This document shows, piece by piece, positions 33,410-42,402 of a DNA stretch of 64,000 nucleotides. The DNA lies in assembly GCA_964585545.1 (NCBI GenBank), contig CAZPDT010000003.1, forward strand, positions 1-64,000, given 5' to 3'. The notes below the pieces were generated by a model, which worked only from the letters and a program-made list of their open reading frames with translations, did no database searches and was not told the origin of the DNA. Position 1 is the first letter of the stretch, and every line of letters starts with the position of its first letter. The stretch comes from Brumimicrobium sp964585545. GTDB taxonomy: Bacteria; Bacteroidota; Bacteroidia; Flavobacteriales_D; Crocinitomicaceae. The translations under genes were made by a program, and so were the position numbers.

Positions 33410-34282
33410 ATGAAGGGAATCATTTTAGCAGGTGGAGCAGGTACAAGATTGCACCCATTAACCAATGTGGTAAGTAAACAATTGTTGCCAATTTATGATA
33501 AACCGATGATTTATTATCCGCTTTCTGTTCTAATGCTAGCAGGAATCAAAGATATTCTGATTATCTCTACTCCAAATGATCTTCCTAATTTTGAAAGGTT
33601 ATTGGGAGATGGAAGCCGATTTGGAATACAACTTAAATATAAAGTGCAGCCCCATCCCGATGGCCTGGCCCAAGCATTTATTCTTGGAGAAGCGTTTATT
33701 GGAGATGACGATGTTTGTTTGGTATTGGGAGATAATATTTTCTATGGCGCTGGACTTCAAAACCTACTCAAACAGGCAATCAATATTGTACAAGAAGAAA
33801 ACAAAGCAGTGATTTTTGGCAATTATGTTTCCGATCCCAAAAGATATGGTGTAGCAGAATTTGACAAAAACATGAATGTTTTAAATATTGAAGAAAAACC
33901 CCCTGCACCAAAGTCAAATTATGCTGTGGTTGGATTGTATTTTTATCCCAACTCTGTAATTGATATAGCCAAAGCCGTTAAGCCTTCTGATAGAGGAGAA
34001 CTCGAAATAACAACAGTGAATCAAAAGTACTTATACGACAACTTGTTAAAGTTGCAAATTCTAGGACGTGGTTTCGCTTGGCTGGATACAGGAACACATG
34101 AGGCGCTATCCGAAGCAACAGAGTTTGTAAAAGCAATGGAAAAAAGAACAGGTTTGAAAATTGCATGCCTTGAAGAAATTGCTCTTAATTTGAATTGGAT
34201 ATCAAAAAATCAGTTGGCAGAACAAATCAAGGGCAAAAAAGGCAACTACTTCGATTATCTACACCGATTAATTGAAGACTAA
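33410..34282 (+). CDS. rfbA: glucose-1-phosphate thymidylyltransferase
   Basis: RmlA/RfbA makes dTDP-glucose, the entry to dTDP-deoxysugars. The 290-residue protein has MKGIILAGGAGTRLHPLTNVVSKQLLPIYDKPMIYYPLS and the typical VLGDNIFYGAGL, IEEKPPAPKSNYAVVGLYFY and WLDTGTHEAL segments. The usual rmlB, rmlC and rmlD are not next to it. It leads a tight run with a GT2, a DegT aminotransferase and a small sugar-phosphate transferase, which suggests a dTDP-4-amino-deoxysugar product, with the missing steps encoded elsewhere. Confidence 0.95.
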   Translation: MKGIILAGGAGTRLHPLTNVVSKQLLPIYDKPMIYYPLSVLMLAGIKDILIISTPNDLPNFERLLGDGSRFGIQLKYKVQPHPDGLAQAFILGEAFIGDDDVCLVLGDNIFYGAGLQNLLKQAINIVQEENKAVIFGNYVSDPKRYGVAEFDKNMNVLNIEEKPPAPKSNYAVVGLYFYPNSVIDIAKAVKPSDRGELEITTVNQKYLYDNLLKLQILGRGFAWLDTGTHEALSEATEFVKAMEKRTGLKIACLEEIALNLNWISKNQLAEQIKGKKGNYFDYLHRLIED

Positions 34283-34302
34283 ACATTGTAACAGTTGAAT
34301 TA

Positions 34303-35310
34303 ATGATTGAAATTTCAATAATCTGTCCAACTTATAATGAAGAGAAATACATTGAACAGTGTATTCAATCAATTCTTCAGCAAGATGTTGACAAATCAAC
34401 CATTGAATTGTTATATGTCGACGGAAGAAGCACCGACAAAACACGTGAAATTATAAAATCATACCAAGAAAAATATCCTTTTATACAACTGATTGACAAC
34501 CCTGATAGAACAGTACCTTTTGCAATGAATTATGGTATAAAAGCAGCAAAAGGAGATATAATCATGCGGATTGATGCACACTCTGAATTCCCTCCTCGTT
34601 ATATCAGTATTTTAAAAGAACAATTAATCGCTCTAAATGCTGATAATGTTGGTGCTTTAATACACACCTTGCCCGCCAATAACTCTATAATTGCTCAATC
34701 AATAGCATCTGCAATAAGTAGTGTTTTTGGTGTTGGGAACTCATATTATAGAATTGGCATTACAAAAATAAAAGAGGTAGATACTGTGCCTTTTGGCTGC
34801 TTCCGTCGTGAAATTTTTGATAAAATTGGCTACTATGATACAGCGCTTATACGTAATCAAGATGATGAATTAAATGCAAGAATTATTAAAAATGGAGGGA
34901 AGATTTATCTACTCCCCGAGTTGGTGATAAAATACTATGCAAGAGATACAATTAAAAAAACCCGTAAAATGTATTACCAATATGGACTTTTTAAACCCCT
35001 AGTTAATAAAAAAATTGGACGCCCAACAACACTAAGACAGTTCTTCCCCATGCTATTTATAATTGGCCTCATATTGGGTTTCATATTAAGTTTTATTCAT
35101 CCTATTTTCCTTTATATATACATTGCGACTGTAGTTTTATATTGTGCAGGATCAATTTTCTTTAGTATTAAAGATTCCAAAGAGAAAAAAGAAATCGTTT
35201 ATTTGCCCTATATTTACTTAAATATTCACTTTGCCTATGGTTGGGGATATTTAATTGGAATATTTAAAATACTAACCAGTAAAAAATTTAATGTACAAAA
35301 TAATCGATAA
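34303..35310 (+). CDS. glycosyltransferase family 2 with C-terminal membrane helices
   Basis: 335 residues. The catalytic part has EISIICPTYNEEKYIEQCIQSIL, LLYVDGRSTDKT and MRIDAHSEFPPRYI; a DDELNARI motif near residue 186 matches the ED-type acceptor site. At least three hydrophobic helices fill residues 245-320. This is the ExoA-like membrane GT2 layout. It begins 20 bases after rfbA and ends two bases before the aminotransferase gene, so it belongs to the same operon. Confidence 0.88.
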   Translation: MIEISIICPTYNEEKYIEQCIQSILQQDVDKSTIELLYVDGRSTDKTREIIKSYQEKYPFIQLIDNPDRTVPFAMNYGIKAAKGDIIMRIDAHSEFPPRYISILKEQLIALNADNVGALIHTLPANNSIIAQSIASAISSVFGVGNSYYRIGITKIKEVDTVPFGCFRREIFDKIGYYDTALIRNQDDELNARIIKNGGKIYLLPELVIKYYARDTIKKTRKMYYQYGLFKPLVNKKIGRPTTLRQFFPMLFIIGLILGFILSFIHPIFLYIYIATVVLYCAGSIFFSIKDSKEKKEIVYLPYIYLNIHFAYGWGYLIGIFKILTSKKFNVQNNR

Positions 35311-35312
35311 AA

Positions 35313-36527
35313 ATGAAAATTCCTTTTTCTCCCCCTTATATAAACGATGACGTCATCAAGGAAGTAACCGATTCATTGAGATCAGGATGGATAACAACTG
35401 GTCCAAAAGTAAATGCTTTAGAAAATGAAATCAAGAAATTTGTTGGTGCAAAAGAAGTTCTTTGCGTTAACTCTTGGACTTCAGGAGCCATTTTGATAAT
35501 GCGTTGGCTAGGAATCAAAGAAGGCGACGAAGTAATCATCCCTGCTTATACATATAGTGCAACTGCTTTGGCCGTATATCATGCAGGAGGTGTGCCAGTA
35601 ATGGTAGATGTTAAGGACGATTTCAATATCGATGTTCGTGCAATTCGTAAAGCAATTACATCCAGAACTAAGGTGATTTTACCAGTAGATATTGCAGGCT
35701 TTCCTTGCGATTATGATGAAATTATGAAGTTGGTCACCACTCCTGAGATTAAAAAAATCTACAATGCAACTTCTCCTATTCAAGAAAAAATAAATCGAAT
35801 CTTGGTTTTAAATGATGCTGCCCATTCATTAGGAGCAACATATTCTGATACTGTGAAAACAGGTAGTGAAACAGATGTGTCCATATTTTCCTTACATGCA
35901 GTTAAAAATGTTACAACGGCTGAAGGTGGTGCTATTTGTCTGAATTTTCCTTTACCATTTAACAATAATGAATTGTATAAGGAGTTGCGACAAATGAGTC
36001 TAAACTGTCAAACCAAAGATGCTTTTTCTAAAAGTAAAGCCGGAGGTTGGCGTTATGACATAACTGGACTGGGAATGAAAGCCAACTTGCCAGACATTAA
36101 TGCTGCAATCGGTTTAGCACAGATGCGCATCTATCCAAAGTTAATTAAGAGACGGAAACATATTTTTAAACGCTATAATGATACGTTCGGTAAAGAAAAA
36201 TGGACAATCACGCCCCCTGCAATTAAAGATAAGAAAGAAAGTTCATACCACATCTATGCACTTCGCATAAAAAACATTACAGAAGAACAGCGTGATAAAA
36301 TCATTTTTGAAATCGCTCAAAAAAATGTAGCAGTAAACGTGCATTTTATTCCATTACCCATGTTGAGTTATTTTAAAACTAAAGGATTCAATATTGAAAA
36401 TTATCCGCAAGCCTATGAAAATTTTAAATGTGAAATTTCATTGCCAATTTATCCTCAATTAACCGATACTGAAGTGGATTACGTAATTAAAACTGTAAAA
36501 GAAGCATACCATAAGGTAATTGAATAG
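35313..36527 (+). CDS. DegT/DnrJ/EryC1/StrS-family aminotransferase
   Basis: 404 residues. The PLP-binding lysine lies in SLHAVKNVTTAEGG (about residue 196), and LNDAAHSLGATY carries the Asp that holds the pyridine nitrogen. The N-terminus IPFSPPYINDDVIKEVTDSLRSGWITTGPKV is typical. These enzymes add an amino group to a keto-sugar nucleotide. Its place after rfbA and one base before a small initiating phosphotransferase suggests it makes the first sugar of a glycan, perhaps a 4-amino-4,6-dideoxyhexose. The exact sugar is not determined. Confidence 0.92.
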   Translation: MKIPFSPPYINDDVIKEVTDSLRSGWITTGPKVNALENEIKKFVGAKEVLCVNSWTSGAILIMRWLGIKEGDEVIIPAYTYSATALAVYHAGGVPVMVDVKDDFNIDVRAIRKAITSRTKVILPVDIAGFPCDYDEIMKLVTTPEIKKIYNATSPIQEKINRILVLNDAAHSLGATYSDTVKTGSETDVSIFSLHAVKNVTTAEGGAICLNFPLPFNNNELYKELRQMSLNCQTKDAFSKSKAGGWRYDITGLGMKANLPDINAAIGLAQMRIYPKLIKRRKHIFKRYNDTFGKEKWTITPPAIKDKKESSYHIYALRIKNITEEQRDKIIFEIAQKNVAVNVHFIPLPMLSYFKTKGFNIENYPQAYENFKCEISLPIYPQLTDTEVDYVIKTVKEAYHKVIE

Positions 36528-36528
36528 G

Positions 36529-37119
36529 ATGATAAAAAGAATATTTGATATTGTATTTAGTGCTTTTGGCTTAATTGTATTGAGTCCCCTGTTTTTAATT
36601 ATTGCAATATGGATTAAACTTGACTCCAAAGGACCTGTATTCTATAAACAAGTAAGAGTAGGAAAAAACAGCAAAGATTTTCAGATTATTAAATTCCGTT
36701 CTATGCAAATAAATGCTGAAAAAGGCCGACTGATTACGATTGGTCAACGGGATCCAAGAATAACTTCTTCTGGATATTACATTCGTAAATATAAACTCGA
36801 TGAACTCCCTCAGTTAATTAATGTATTAAAAGGTGAAATGAGTTTTGTTGGTCCAAGACCAGAAGTGCGAAAATACGTTGCTTTATACAACACAGAACAA
36901 CAAAAAGTCTTATCTGTTCAGCCTGGAATAACAGATATTGCTTCAATAAAATATAAGAATGAGAATGAGCTTTTAGCGACTGCAGCAGACCCCGATAAAA
37001 CATACATCGAGAAGATTATGCCTGATAAGTTAAAGTATAACCTAGAATACATCGAGCAGCAGTCCTTTTTGTTCGATTTAAAAATAATATTTAAAACATT
37101 AAAAGAAGTAGTTATGTAG
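36529..37119 (+). CDS. undecaprenyl-phosphate sugar-1-phosphate transferase (small PglC-like type)
   Basis: 196 residues: one N-terminal membrane segment (IFDIVFSAFGLIVLSPLFLIIAIWI), then VFYKQVRVGKNSKDFQIIKFRSM, LDELPQLINVLKGEMSFVGPRPE and a short C-terminus. This is the minimal PglC/WcaJ catalytic core without extra transmembrane helices. It moves a sugar phosphate from a nucleotide sugar to undecaprenyl phosphate, starting a glycan. The ATG at 36529 follows the aminotransferase stop by one base and fits better than the in-frame TTG at 36520, which overlaps that gene. Confidence 0.92.
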   Translation: MIKRIFDIVFSAFGLIVLSPLFLIIAIWIKLDSKGPVFYKQVRVGKNSKDFQIIKFRSMQINAEKGRLITIGQRDPRITSSGYYIRKYKLDELPQLINVLKGEMSFVGPRPEVRKYVALYNTEQQKVLSVQPGITDIASIKYKNENELLATAADPDKTYIEKIMPDKLKYNLEYIEQQSFLFDLKIIFKTLKEVVM

Positions 37120-37180
37120 TAACAATTTACTTTATAAAAAATAAATGTTCTCGACCAGCCACTAAATAAAATATGCAACA

Positions 37181-38155
37181 ATGAAGAAAAAAGATGAAAT
37201 GAATATTGTTTTTATGGGAACACCCGAATTTGCAGTTGCAGGGTTGGAAAAATTAATTGAGGAAGACTATAACGTTAAGGCTGTTATAACTGCTCCTGAC
37301 CGACCTGCAGGACGTGGTAGAAAACTAAATGAAAGCGCTGTGAAAAAATATGCTATTGATAATCATATCAACGTGCTCCAGCCTTTTAACTTAAAAGATG
37401 AACATTTTATTGCTGAATTAAAAGAATATCAGGCCGACCTATTTATCGTGGTGGCGTTTCGTATGTTGCCAAAAGCAGTTTGGGAATTGCCTTCGCTTGG
37501 CACATTTAACCTCCATGGATCATTACTTCCTCAATACCGTGGTGCTGCGCCTATCAACTGGGCAATTATAAATGGAGAAACAATGACAGGAGTTACTACT
37601 TTCTTTATTGATGAAAAAATTGATACTGGTCAAATTATTCTCAATAAAGAAATGGCCATTGGGAAAGAAGAAACTGCAGGAGAACTACACGATAGAATGA
37701 TGAGCATCGGAGCTGAACTTATTATCGATACTGTAGAATTAATTAGAAAAGGAAAGGCTTCTCCCCAACCACAACCCAATCATTCAGTAAAAAAAGCACC
37801 GAAAATCAATAAACAGGATGGACTTTTAGATTTTAATCTCCCCATCGAAAAAATACATAACCTTATTCGTGGATTGTCCCCATACCCAACAGCTTGGATA
37901 AAATTAAAGCAAAAGCAACAAGGTCAGGAAAAGAAATTGAAAATATTTCGTTCAAAAATCATCAATGAGGATAAAAACAATAAAGTTGCCATTAAAGCCA
38001 TTGGCGCTTCATTTTTTTTGGAAACATGTTATGGAACTTTAGCCTTAACAGAAGTGCAAATGGAAGGAAAGAAAAAATTAGATGCTCCATCTTTTCTCAC
38101 AGGATTTCGCCCCGAAGAATGGGAAGTCTTATCTCATTCCTCAACAGTAGGGTAA
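37181..38155 (+). CDS. fmt: methionyl-tRNA formyltransferase
   Basis: Fmt formylates the initiator Met-tRNA using 10-formyltetrahydrofolate. The 324-residue protein has NIVFMGTPEFAVAGLEKL, FNLHGSLLPQYRGAAPINWAIINGE (HGSLLP includes the formyl-transfer site) and the C-terminal domain with LIRGLSPYPTAWIKL. An alternative start at the ATG at 37199 would give the more usual MNIVFMGTPEF; six extra residues (MKKKDE) come with the first ATG. It sits alone, after the sugar transferase gene. Confidence 0.95.
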   Translation: MKKKDEMNIVFMGTPEFAVAGLEKLIEEDYNVKAVITAPDRPAGRGRKLNESAVKKYAIDNHINVLQPFNLKDEHFIAELKEYQADLFIVVAFRMLPKAVWELPSLGTFNLHGSLLPQYRGAAPINWAIINGETMTGVTTFFIDEKIDTGQIILNKEMAIGKEETAGELHDRMMSIGAELIIDTVELIRKGKASPQPQPNHSVKKAPKINKQDGLLDFNLPIEKIHNLIRGLSPYPTAWIKLKQKQQGQEKKLKIFRSKIINEDKNNKVAIKAIGASFFLETCYGTLALTEVQMEGKKKLDAPSFLTGFRPEEWEVLSHSSTVG

Positions 38156-38366
38156 TTATTTTAACATTATAGAAAACGTATATTATTGAAAATCTTACAT
38201 TAATGAAATAAATATTAGGTTTTATTCACTTATAAAATAAATACAAACTTCATTCAATATTTTTAACCGTCTACATAAATTGCTAATAAATAGCCAATTA
38301 CACATATCGCTTATTAACATTTATAGCTATTTTATTAACAATATTTATTTTTTTTCCTTCAAACCC

Positions 38367-38396
38367 TTGTAAATGGTATATATTACTATATATTTG
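38367..38396 (+). promoter_or_regulatory. promoter of the HU gene (-33 TTG, 19-base spacer, -7 TATATTTG)
   Basis: TTG at 38367-38369 and TATATTTG at 38389-38396 with 19 bases between them form the best full match to the Bacteroidota promoter in this window. The leader to the ATG at 38434 is about 30 bases. The upstream 200 bases are extremely AT-rich, which may raise activity. Confidence 0.7.
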
Positions 38397-38433
38397 TTCA
38401 AGTAATTTTTTTTAACAAACAAAAACCATAACT

Positions 38434-38706
38434 ATGAACAAAGCAGAATTGATTGAAGCAATGGCTTCAAAATCTGGATTGTCAAAAGCAGATTCAAAAA
38501 AAGCTTTAGACGCATTTATTAACTCAACTACTGGTGCATTGGAAAAAGGAGATCGCCTTTCTTTAATCGGATTTGGTTCTTTCTCAATTTCTAATCGTAA
38601 AGCGAGAACTGGAAGAAACCCTAGAACTGGAAAAGAAATTCAAATTCCAGCAAAAAAAGTGGTTAAATTCAAGCCAGGTACTGAACTAGCAAACTCTGTA
38701 AACTAG
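38434..38706 (+). CDS. HU-family DNA-binding protein
   Basis: 90 residues covering the full HU fold: MNKAELIEAMASKSGLSKADSKKALDAF, the GFGSFSI turn, and the DNA-embracing arm with RKARTGRNPRTGKEIQIPAKK and VKFKPG. HU bends and compacts DNA as a dimer. It has a strong promoter and an intrinsic terminator right after the gene, so it is a single-gene transcript, probably highly expressed. Confidence 0.96.
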   Translation: MNKAELIEAMASKSGLSKADSKKALDAFINSTTGALEKGDRLSLIGFGSFSISNRKARTGRNPRTGKEIQIPAKKVVKFKPGTELANSVN

Positions 38707-38727
38707 TTGAGCAATTAAAAAATTGCG

Positions 38728-38752
38728 GGGAGCCATCGTGCTCCCTTTTTTT
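38728..38752 (+). terminator. intrinsic terminator after the HU gene
   Basis: GGGAGC (38728-38733) pairs with GCTCCC (38740-38745) across a six-base loop, followed by a run of seven T. It lies 22 bases after the HU stop and before the trmH ATG at 38777, which also argues against starting trmH at 38723. Confidence 0.85.
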
Positions 38753-38776
38753 ATATCTTTTTTTGAAAAAGAAGCA

Positions 38777-39460
38777 ATGAACGAAAAACTTTTAGAGGCA
38801 CTTTATCAAATCATAACACCCGAAAAAATAGAAAAGTTTGATCGAATAGCCAGTGAAAGAACACGACACATTACTGTAGCAGTTGAAAATCTTTATCAAG
38901 AGCACAATGCGAGTGCAGTAATTAGAAGTTGTGATTGCTTTGGTATTCAAGATGTTCATATTATTGAAAAAAACAACCGATTTAGCCTCAATAAAGATAT
39001 TGCTTTAGGTGCAGGACAGTGGGTTAGTCATTTCCATTACTCTGACCCGCTTTATCCCACAACAAATTGCATTAACAAATTAAAATCTAAAGGTTATAAA
39101 ATTGTTGCAACAACCCCTCACACTGATGCCTACACAATCAACCAACTCCCCATCAATGAACCACTTGCTCTCTTGTTTGGCACTGAACATACAGGGCTAT
39201 CAGAAAAAGCTTTAGAGTGTTCTGATTATCAAGTTAAAATCCCAATGGTTGGCTTTACTGAAAGCTTTAATATATCTGTATCCGCAGCAATCATAATTAA
39301 CACATTGAGAACCCGGTTAGAAGAACAAAATAAAGTGGACTGGAAGTTGAACAAAAAAGAACAAACTGAGTTAAAAATTGAATGGTGCAAAAATATTATT
39401 AAGAATCCAGACAATGTCGTAAAAGATCTCATCAGAAGAATACAAGAAAAAAGTGTGTAA
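38777..39460 (+). CDS. trmH: TrmH-family RNA 2'-O-methyltransferase
   Basis: 227 residues of the SpoU/TrmH SPOUT family, which 2'-O-methylates RNA, most likely Gm18 of tRNAs. Motif 1 is NASAVIRSCDCFGI, motif 2 LFGTEHTGLSEKAL and motif 3 IPMVGFTESFNISVSAAI. The frame is open from 38723, but the first 18 codons would run through the HU terminator, so the ATG at 38777 is preferred. The C-terminal helical extension is typical of TrmH rather than RlmB. It is followed by the THX-like gene on the same strand. Confidence 0.88.
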   Translation: MNEKLLEALYQIITPEKIEKFDRIASERTRHITVAVENLYQEHNASAVIRSCDCFGIQDVHIIEKNNRFSLNKDIALGAGQWVSHFHYSDPLYPTTNCINKLKSKGYKIVATTPHTDAYTINQLPINEPLALLFGTEHTGLSEKALECSDYQVKIPMVGFTESFNISVSAAIIINTLRTRLEEQNKVDWKLNKKEQTELKIEWCKNIIKNPDNVVKDLIRRIQEKSV

Positions 39461-39533
39461 ATATCTAATTCCCCCATTAGAATCAGATATTTTTTCTATA
39501 TTTAGCCGACATACGAATTAAAAAGATAATACT

Positions 39534-39902
39534 ATGGGAAAAGGTGATGTAAAAACAGCCAAAGGAAAACGTTTTAGGGGTTCATACGGAAAGTCCAGAC
39601 CAAAAAAGAAATCGAATACAGTGGTTGTTCCTTCTAAAAAAACAAAGAAAAAAACTGCGAAAAAAACAGCTACTAAAAAAACAACTGCAAAGAAAACTAC
39701 TGCAGCTAAGAAGCCAACTACTGCAAAAAAAGCAACGACAACCAAAAAGACAGCCACAAAGAAAACAACAACCAAGAAGGCTGCAACAGCTAAAACAACA
39801 ACAAAAAAAGCAGCATCAACATCCAGTAAAAAGGACGACAAGAAAACAACAACAAAAAATGAAACAAAGTCTAAGGAAAAAGCAAGTGATAAGGACAAAT
39901 AA
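39534..39902 (+). CDS. THX-type ribosomal protein with a histone-H1-like Lys/Thr/Ala tail
   Basis: The first about 28 residues, starting MGKGDVKTAKGKRFRGSYGKSRP, match the short ribosomal protein bTHX of the 30S head, normally about 25-50 residues in Bacteroidota. Here the frame continues for some 94 residues built almost only of Lys, Thr, Ala and Ser (AKKTT, TAKKA and TKKTA repeats), like the tail of bacterial H1-like proteins, ending in a Lys/Asp/Glu stretch. Both parts are in one uninterrupted frame. The protein could anchor to the ribosome or bind nucleic acid in general. The fusion is seen directly; its role is unknown. Confidence 0.75.
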   Translation: MGKGDVKTAKGKRFRGSYGKSRPKKKSNTVVVPSKKTKKKTAKKTATKKTTAKKTTAAKKPTTAKKATTTKKTATKKTTTKKAATAKTTTKKAASTSSKKDDKKTTTKNETKSKEKASDKDK

Positions 39903-40293
39903 TAACCTTTTCTAAGACGCTGTTTGTACTTATTTCAGAATTCAAATTTATCCTGGTAGTTTTACTTCTTACCAGAATTTATTTTGCCGTATTTATGATT
40001 TTAGGTTAGCTCCCCAGAATTCCGAGAGAAGGAATCTTTGTAAAATATATTTTGATTTTACATGGTAAATACAGTAATGAATACGGGGTAATAATATTGA
40101 ATTGATCACACATAAGTTGGCTTCAAGTTTTCAACTCTTAACCTGAACCACTATAAAACCTCAGTGCTCACCAAATCTATTGCCGATTTCTCTTTTCATC
40201 ATGAAAACCTATAAATCATTCGGATTAATATTTGCTAAAAGGGTATTAAAACCGCTTAATTTTTAACATCTTTGTAAAAAAAATAGATAAGTC
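39903..40293 (+). other. 391-base intergenic region, no gene seen
   Basis: Stops in all frames. A short hairpin CTGGTA/TACCAG near 39954-39976 without a good T-run could be a weak terminator for the THX gene. CATCTTTG near 40268 is one mismatch from the -7 consensus and may serve serC. Nothing else was recognised. Confidence 0.5.
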
Positions 40294-41343
40294 ATGAAAC
40301 ATAATTTTGGAGCAGGTCCTTGTATTTTACCACAGGATGTTTTTAAAAGTGCAGCTGATGCTGTTCTTAATTTTAATGGATTATCCATTCTCGAAATTTC
40401 TCACCGAAGTCCAGACTTTGTTGAAATAATGGAAGAAGCCAGAAACAATGTAAAGAAAGCACTTAATGTTCCTGATGGATATACCGTATTGTTCCTCCAA
40501 GGAGGTGCAAGTTTAGGTTTTCTTATTGCTGCAATGAACATGGCAGGAAAAAACAAGAAAGCAGGTTATATCAATACAGGAAAATGGTCAACAAACGCTA
40601 TTAAAGAAGCGAAGAAAGCCGGTCTGGAAGTGGTAGAAGTAGCCTCATCTGAAGACAAAGGGTTCAACTACATCCCTGAGCTTGGTGCCATTCCTGAAGA
40701 TATTGACTTTTTACACTACACATCAAACAATACGATTGCGGGTACACAGTTTAAATCAATCCCTGAAACTACAGTCCCTCTTGTTTGCGATATGTCTTCC
40801 GATATTTTCTCAAAACCAATCGATATATCTAAATTTGACCTCATTTATGCTGGCGCTCAAAAAAATCTAGGTCCAGCTGGTGCAACACTTTACATTGTTA
40901 AAGAAAGTGCTTTAGGCAAGTCTTCATTGTCATTACCAACATACCTTGATTTGAATATTCATGCAAAAAAAGACAGTGCATTTAACACACCTCCTGTTTT
41001 TTCAATATATGTTGCCAATCTTAATTTAAAAAATCTTTTAAGTCAAGGTGGAGTAAAGGCTTTTGAAAAACAAAATGAGGAGAAAGCTGCATTACTTTAC
41101 AAAGAAATCGATGAAAACCCTAATTTTAAAGGCACAACAGAGGTAAAAGACCGCTCTTTAATGAATGCAACTTTTTTATTAACAGATGAAAGTAAGAAAG
41201 AGAGGTTTGATCAATTGTGGAATGAAAACAATATCATTGGACTTAAAGGTCATCGTTCTGTAGGAGGCTATCGGGCTTCAATGTACAATGCTTTACCAAT
41301 AGAAAGTGTAAAAGTGTTGGTAGATATTATGAAATCACTTTAA
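40294..41343 (+). CDS. serC: phosphoserine aminotransferase
   Basis: SerC converts 3-phosphohydroxypyruvate and glutamate to phosphoserine. The 349-residue PLP enzyme has NFGAGPCILPQDVF, the GGASLGF phosphate loop, CDMSSDIFS and the PLP-lysine segment YAGAQKNLGPAG (Lys near residue 190). The C-terminal GLKGHRSVGGYRASMYNA is standard. It lies nine bases before serA, giving a two-gene serine operon. Confidence 0.96.
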   Translation: MKHNFGAGPCILPQDVFKSAADAVLNFNGLSILEISHRSPDFVEIMEEARNNVKKALNVPDGYTVLFLQGGASLGFLIAAMNMAGKNKKAGYINTGKWSTNAIKEAKKAGLEVVEVASSEDKGFNYIPELGAIPEDIDFLHYTSNNTIAGTQFKSIPETTVPLVCDMSSDIFSKPIDISKFDLIYAGAQKNLGPAGATLYIVKESALGKSSLSLPTYLDLNIHAKKDSAFNTPPVFSIYVANLNLKNLLSQGGVKAFEKQNEEKAALLYKEIDENPNFKGTTEVKDRSLMNATFLLTDESKKERFDQLWNENNIIGLKGHRSVGGYRASMYNALPIESVKVLVDIMKSL

Positions 41344-41352
41344 AAATTTAAA

Positions 41353-42315
41353 ATGATGAAAATTTTAGCAAATGACGGCATATCCAAAGAAGGTATAGAA
41401 AAACTCGAAGCTGCTGGATTTACAGTAGTCACTGAAAAAGTTGAACAAGAGCAACTCATTGATGTCATCAACAAAGAAAACTACGTAGGTCTGTGTGTAA
41501 GATCAGCAACAACTGTCCGCAAAGACCTTATCGACGCATGTCCCAATTTAAAATTTATTGGTCGTGGAGGTGTTGGAATGGACAACATTGATGTTGAGTA
41601 TGCCCGAAGTCAAGGTCGTGTGGTGGAGAATACTCCCGCGGCATCTTCCCAATCTGTAGCTGAACTCGCAATGGGTGCTCTTTTTTCTTTGGCCCGTTCA
41701 ACATACGACGCCTATAAAATGATGCCCAAAGAAGGAAAAACTGAATTTAAAGGACTAAAGAAAAAATATGCAAAAGGCATTGAACTACGGGGAAAAACTC
41801 TTTTAATTATAGGATTTGGTCGTATTGGTCAGTCTTTGGCAAGTTATGCATTGGGTTCAGGCATGAAAGTAATTGGAGTTACACGAACTGCAAGAGCTAT
41901 TGATATTCCTGTTTCTATTGCGGGTGTAGGTGATATTACAGCAACAATTAAAACGTCAGATAATTTACAAAATGTACTTGGAAAGGCAGATTTTATTACT
42001 TTAAATGTTCCGAAACAATCCGACGGCAAAGCCTTGCTTACCAAAGCAGAGTTTGACCAAATGAAAGATGGAATGCGGATTGTAAATGTTGCTCGTGGTG
42101 GCGTAATTGATGAAGATGATTTAATTGCTGCGCTTGAAAGTGGCAAGGTGGCTGCTGCCGCAATTGACGTATATGAAAATGAACCCTATCCAAGAGAAGA
42201 CTTGCTCACCCAAGAGAAAACAGCTTGTACACCGCATATCGGAGCTGCAACTGTAGAAGCTCAAGCGAGGATTGGAACTGAATTAGCAGAGAAAATTATT
42301 GCTACTTTTAAATGA
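41353..42315 (+). CDS. serA: D-3-phosphoglycerate dehydrogenase
   Basis: SerA catalyses the first step of serine synthesis. The 320-residue protein is the short form without an ACT regulatory domain. It has GRGGVGMDNIDVEYA, the NAD-binding IIGFGRIGQSLASYA, and catalytic Arg, Glu and His in NVARGGVIDE, ENEPYPRE and TPHIGAAT. The family usually starts at the second ATG (41356, MKILANDGIS). It lies nine bases after serC; a hairpin terminator follows. Confidence 0.95.
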   Translation: MMKILANDGISKEGIEKLEAAGFTVVTEKVEQEQLIDVINKENYVGLCVRSATTVRKDLIDACPNLKFIGRGGVGMDNIDVEYARSQGRVVENTPAASSQSVAELAMGALFSLARSTYDAYKMMPKEGKTEFKGLKKKYAKGIELRGKTLLIIGFGRIGQSLASYALGSGMKVIGVTRTARAIDIPVSIAGVGDITATIKTSDNLQNVLGKADFITLNVPKQSDGKALLTKAEFDQMKDGMRIVNVARGGVIDEDDLIAALESGKVAAAAIDVYENEPYPREDLLTQEKTACTPHIGAATVEAQARIGTELAEKIIATFK

Positions 42316-42367
42316 CAATAAAATATATTGAGTAGCTGATCAGGAAATAAACGGCTATTAATGATAC

Positions 42368-42402
42368 AAAAAGCACTTAGTTTATGACTTTGTGCTTTTT
42401 TT
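42368..42402. terminator. bidirectional hairpin between serA and the transporter gene
   Basis: AAAAAGCAC (42368-42376) pairs with GTGCTTTTT (42392-42400) around a 15-base loop, flanked by A-runs and T-runs, so it can serve both converging genes. It overlaps the last codons of the leftward gene. Confidence 0.6.

Noticed and set aside
38723..38776. Upstream extension of trmH
   Set aside because: The extra 18 codons run through the HU terminator hairpin; the ATG at 38777 gives the normal N-terminus.
39518..39898. 126-residue leftward frame full of Val, Phe and Ala opposite the THX gene
   Set aside because: It is the complement of Lys/Thr/Ala codon repeats on the other strand; the apparent membrane protein is a codon artefact. 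The same holds for the Lys/Gln-rich frame at 39625-39915.
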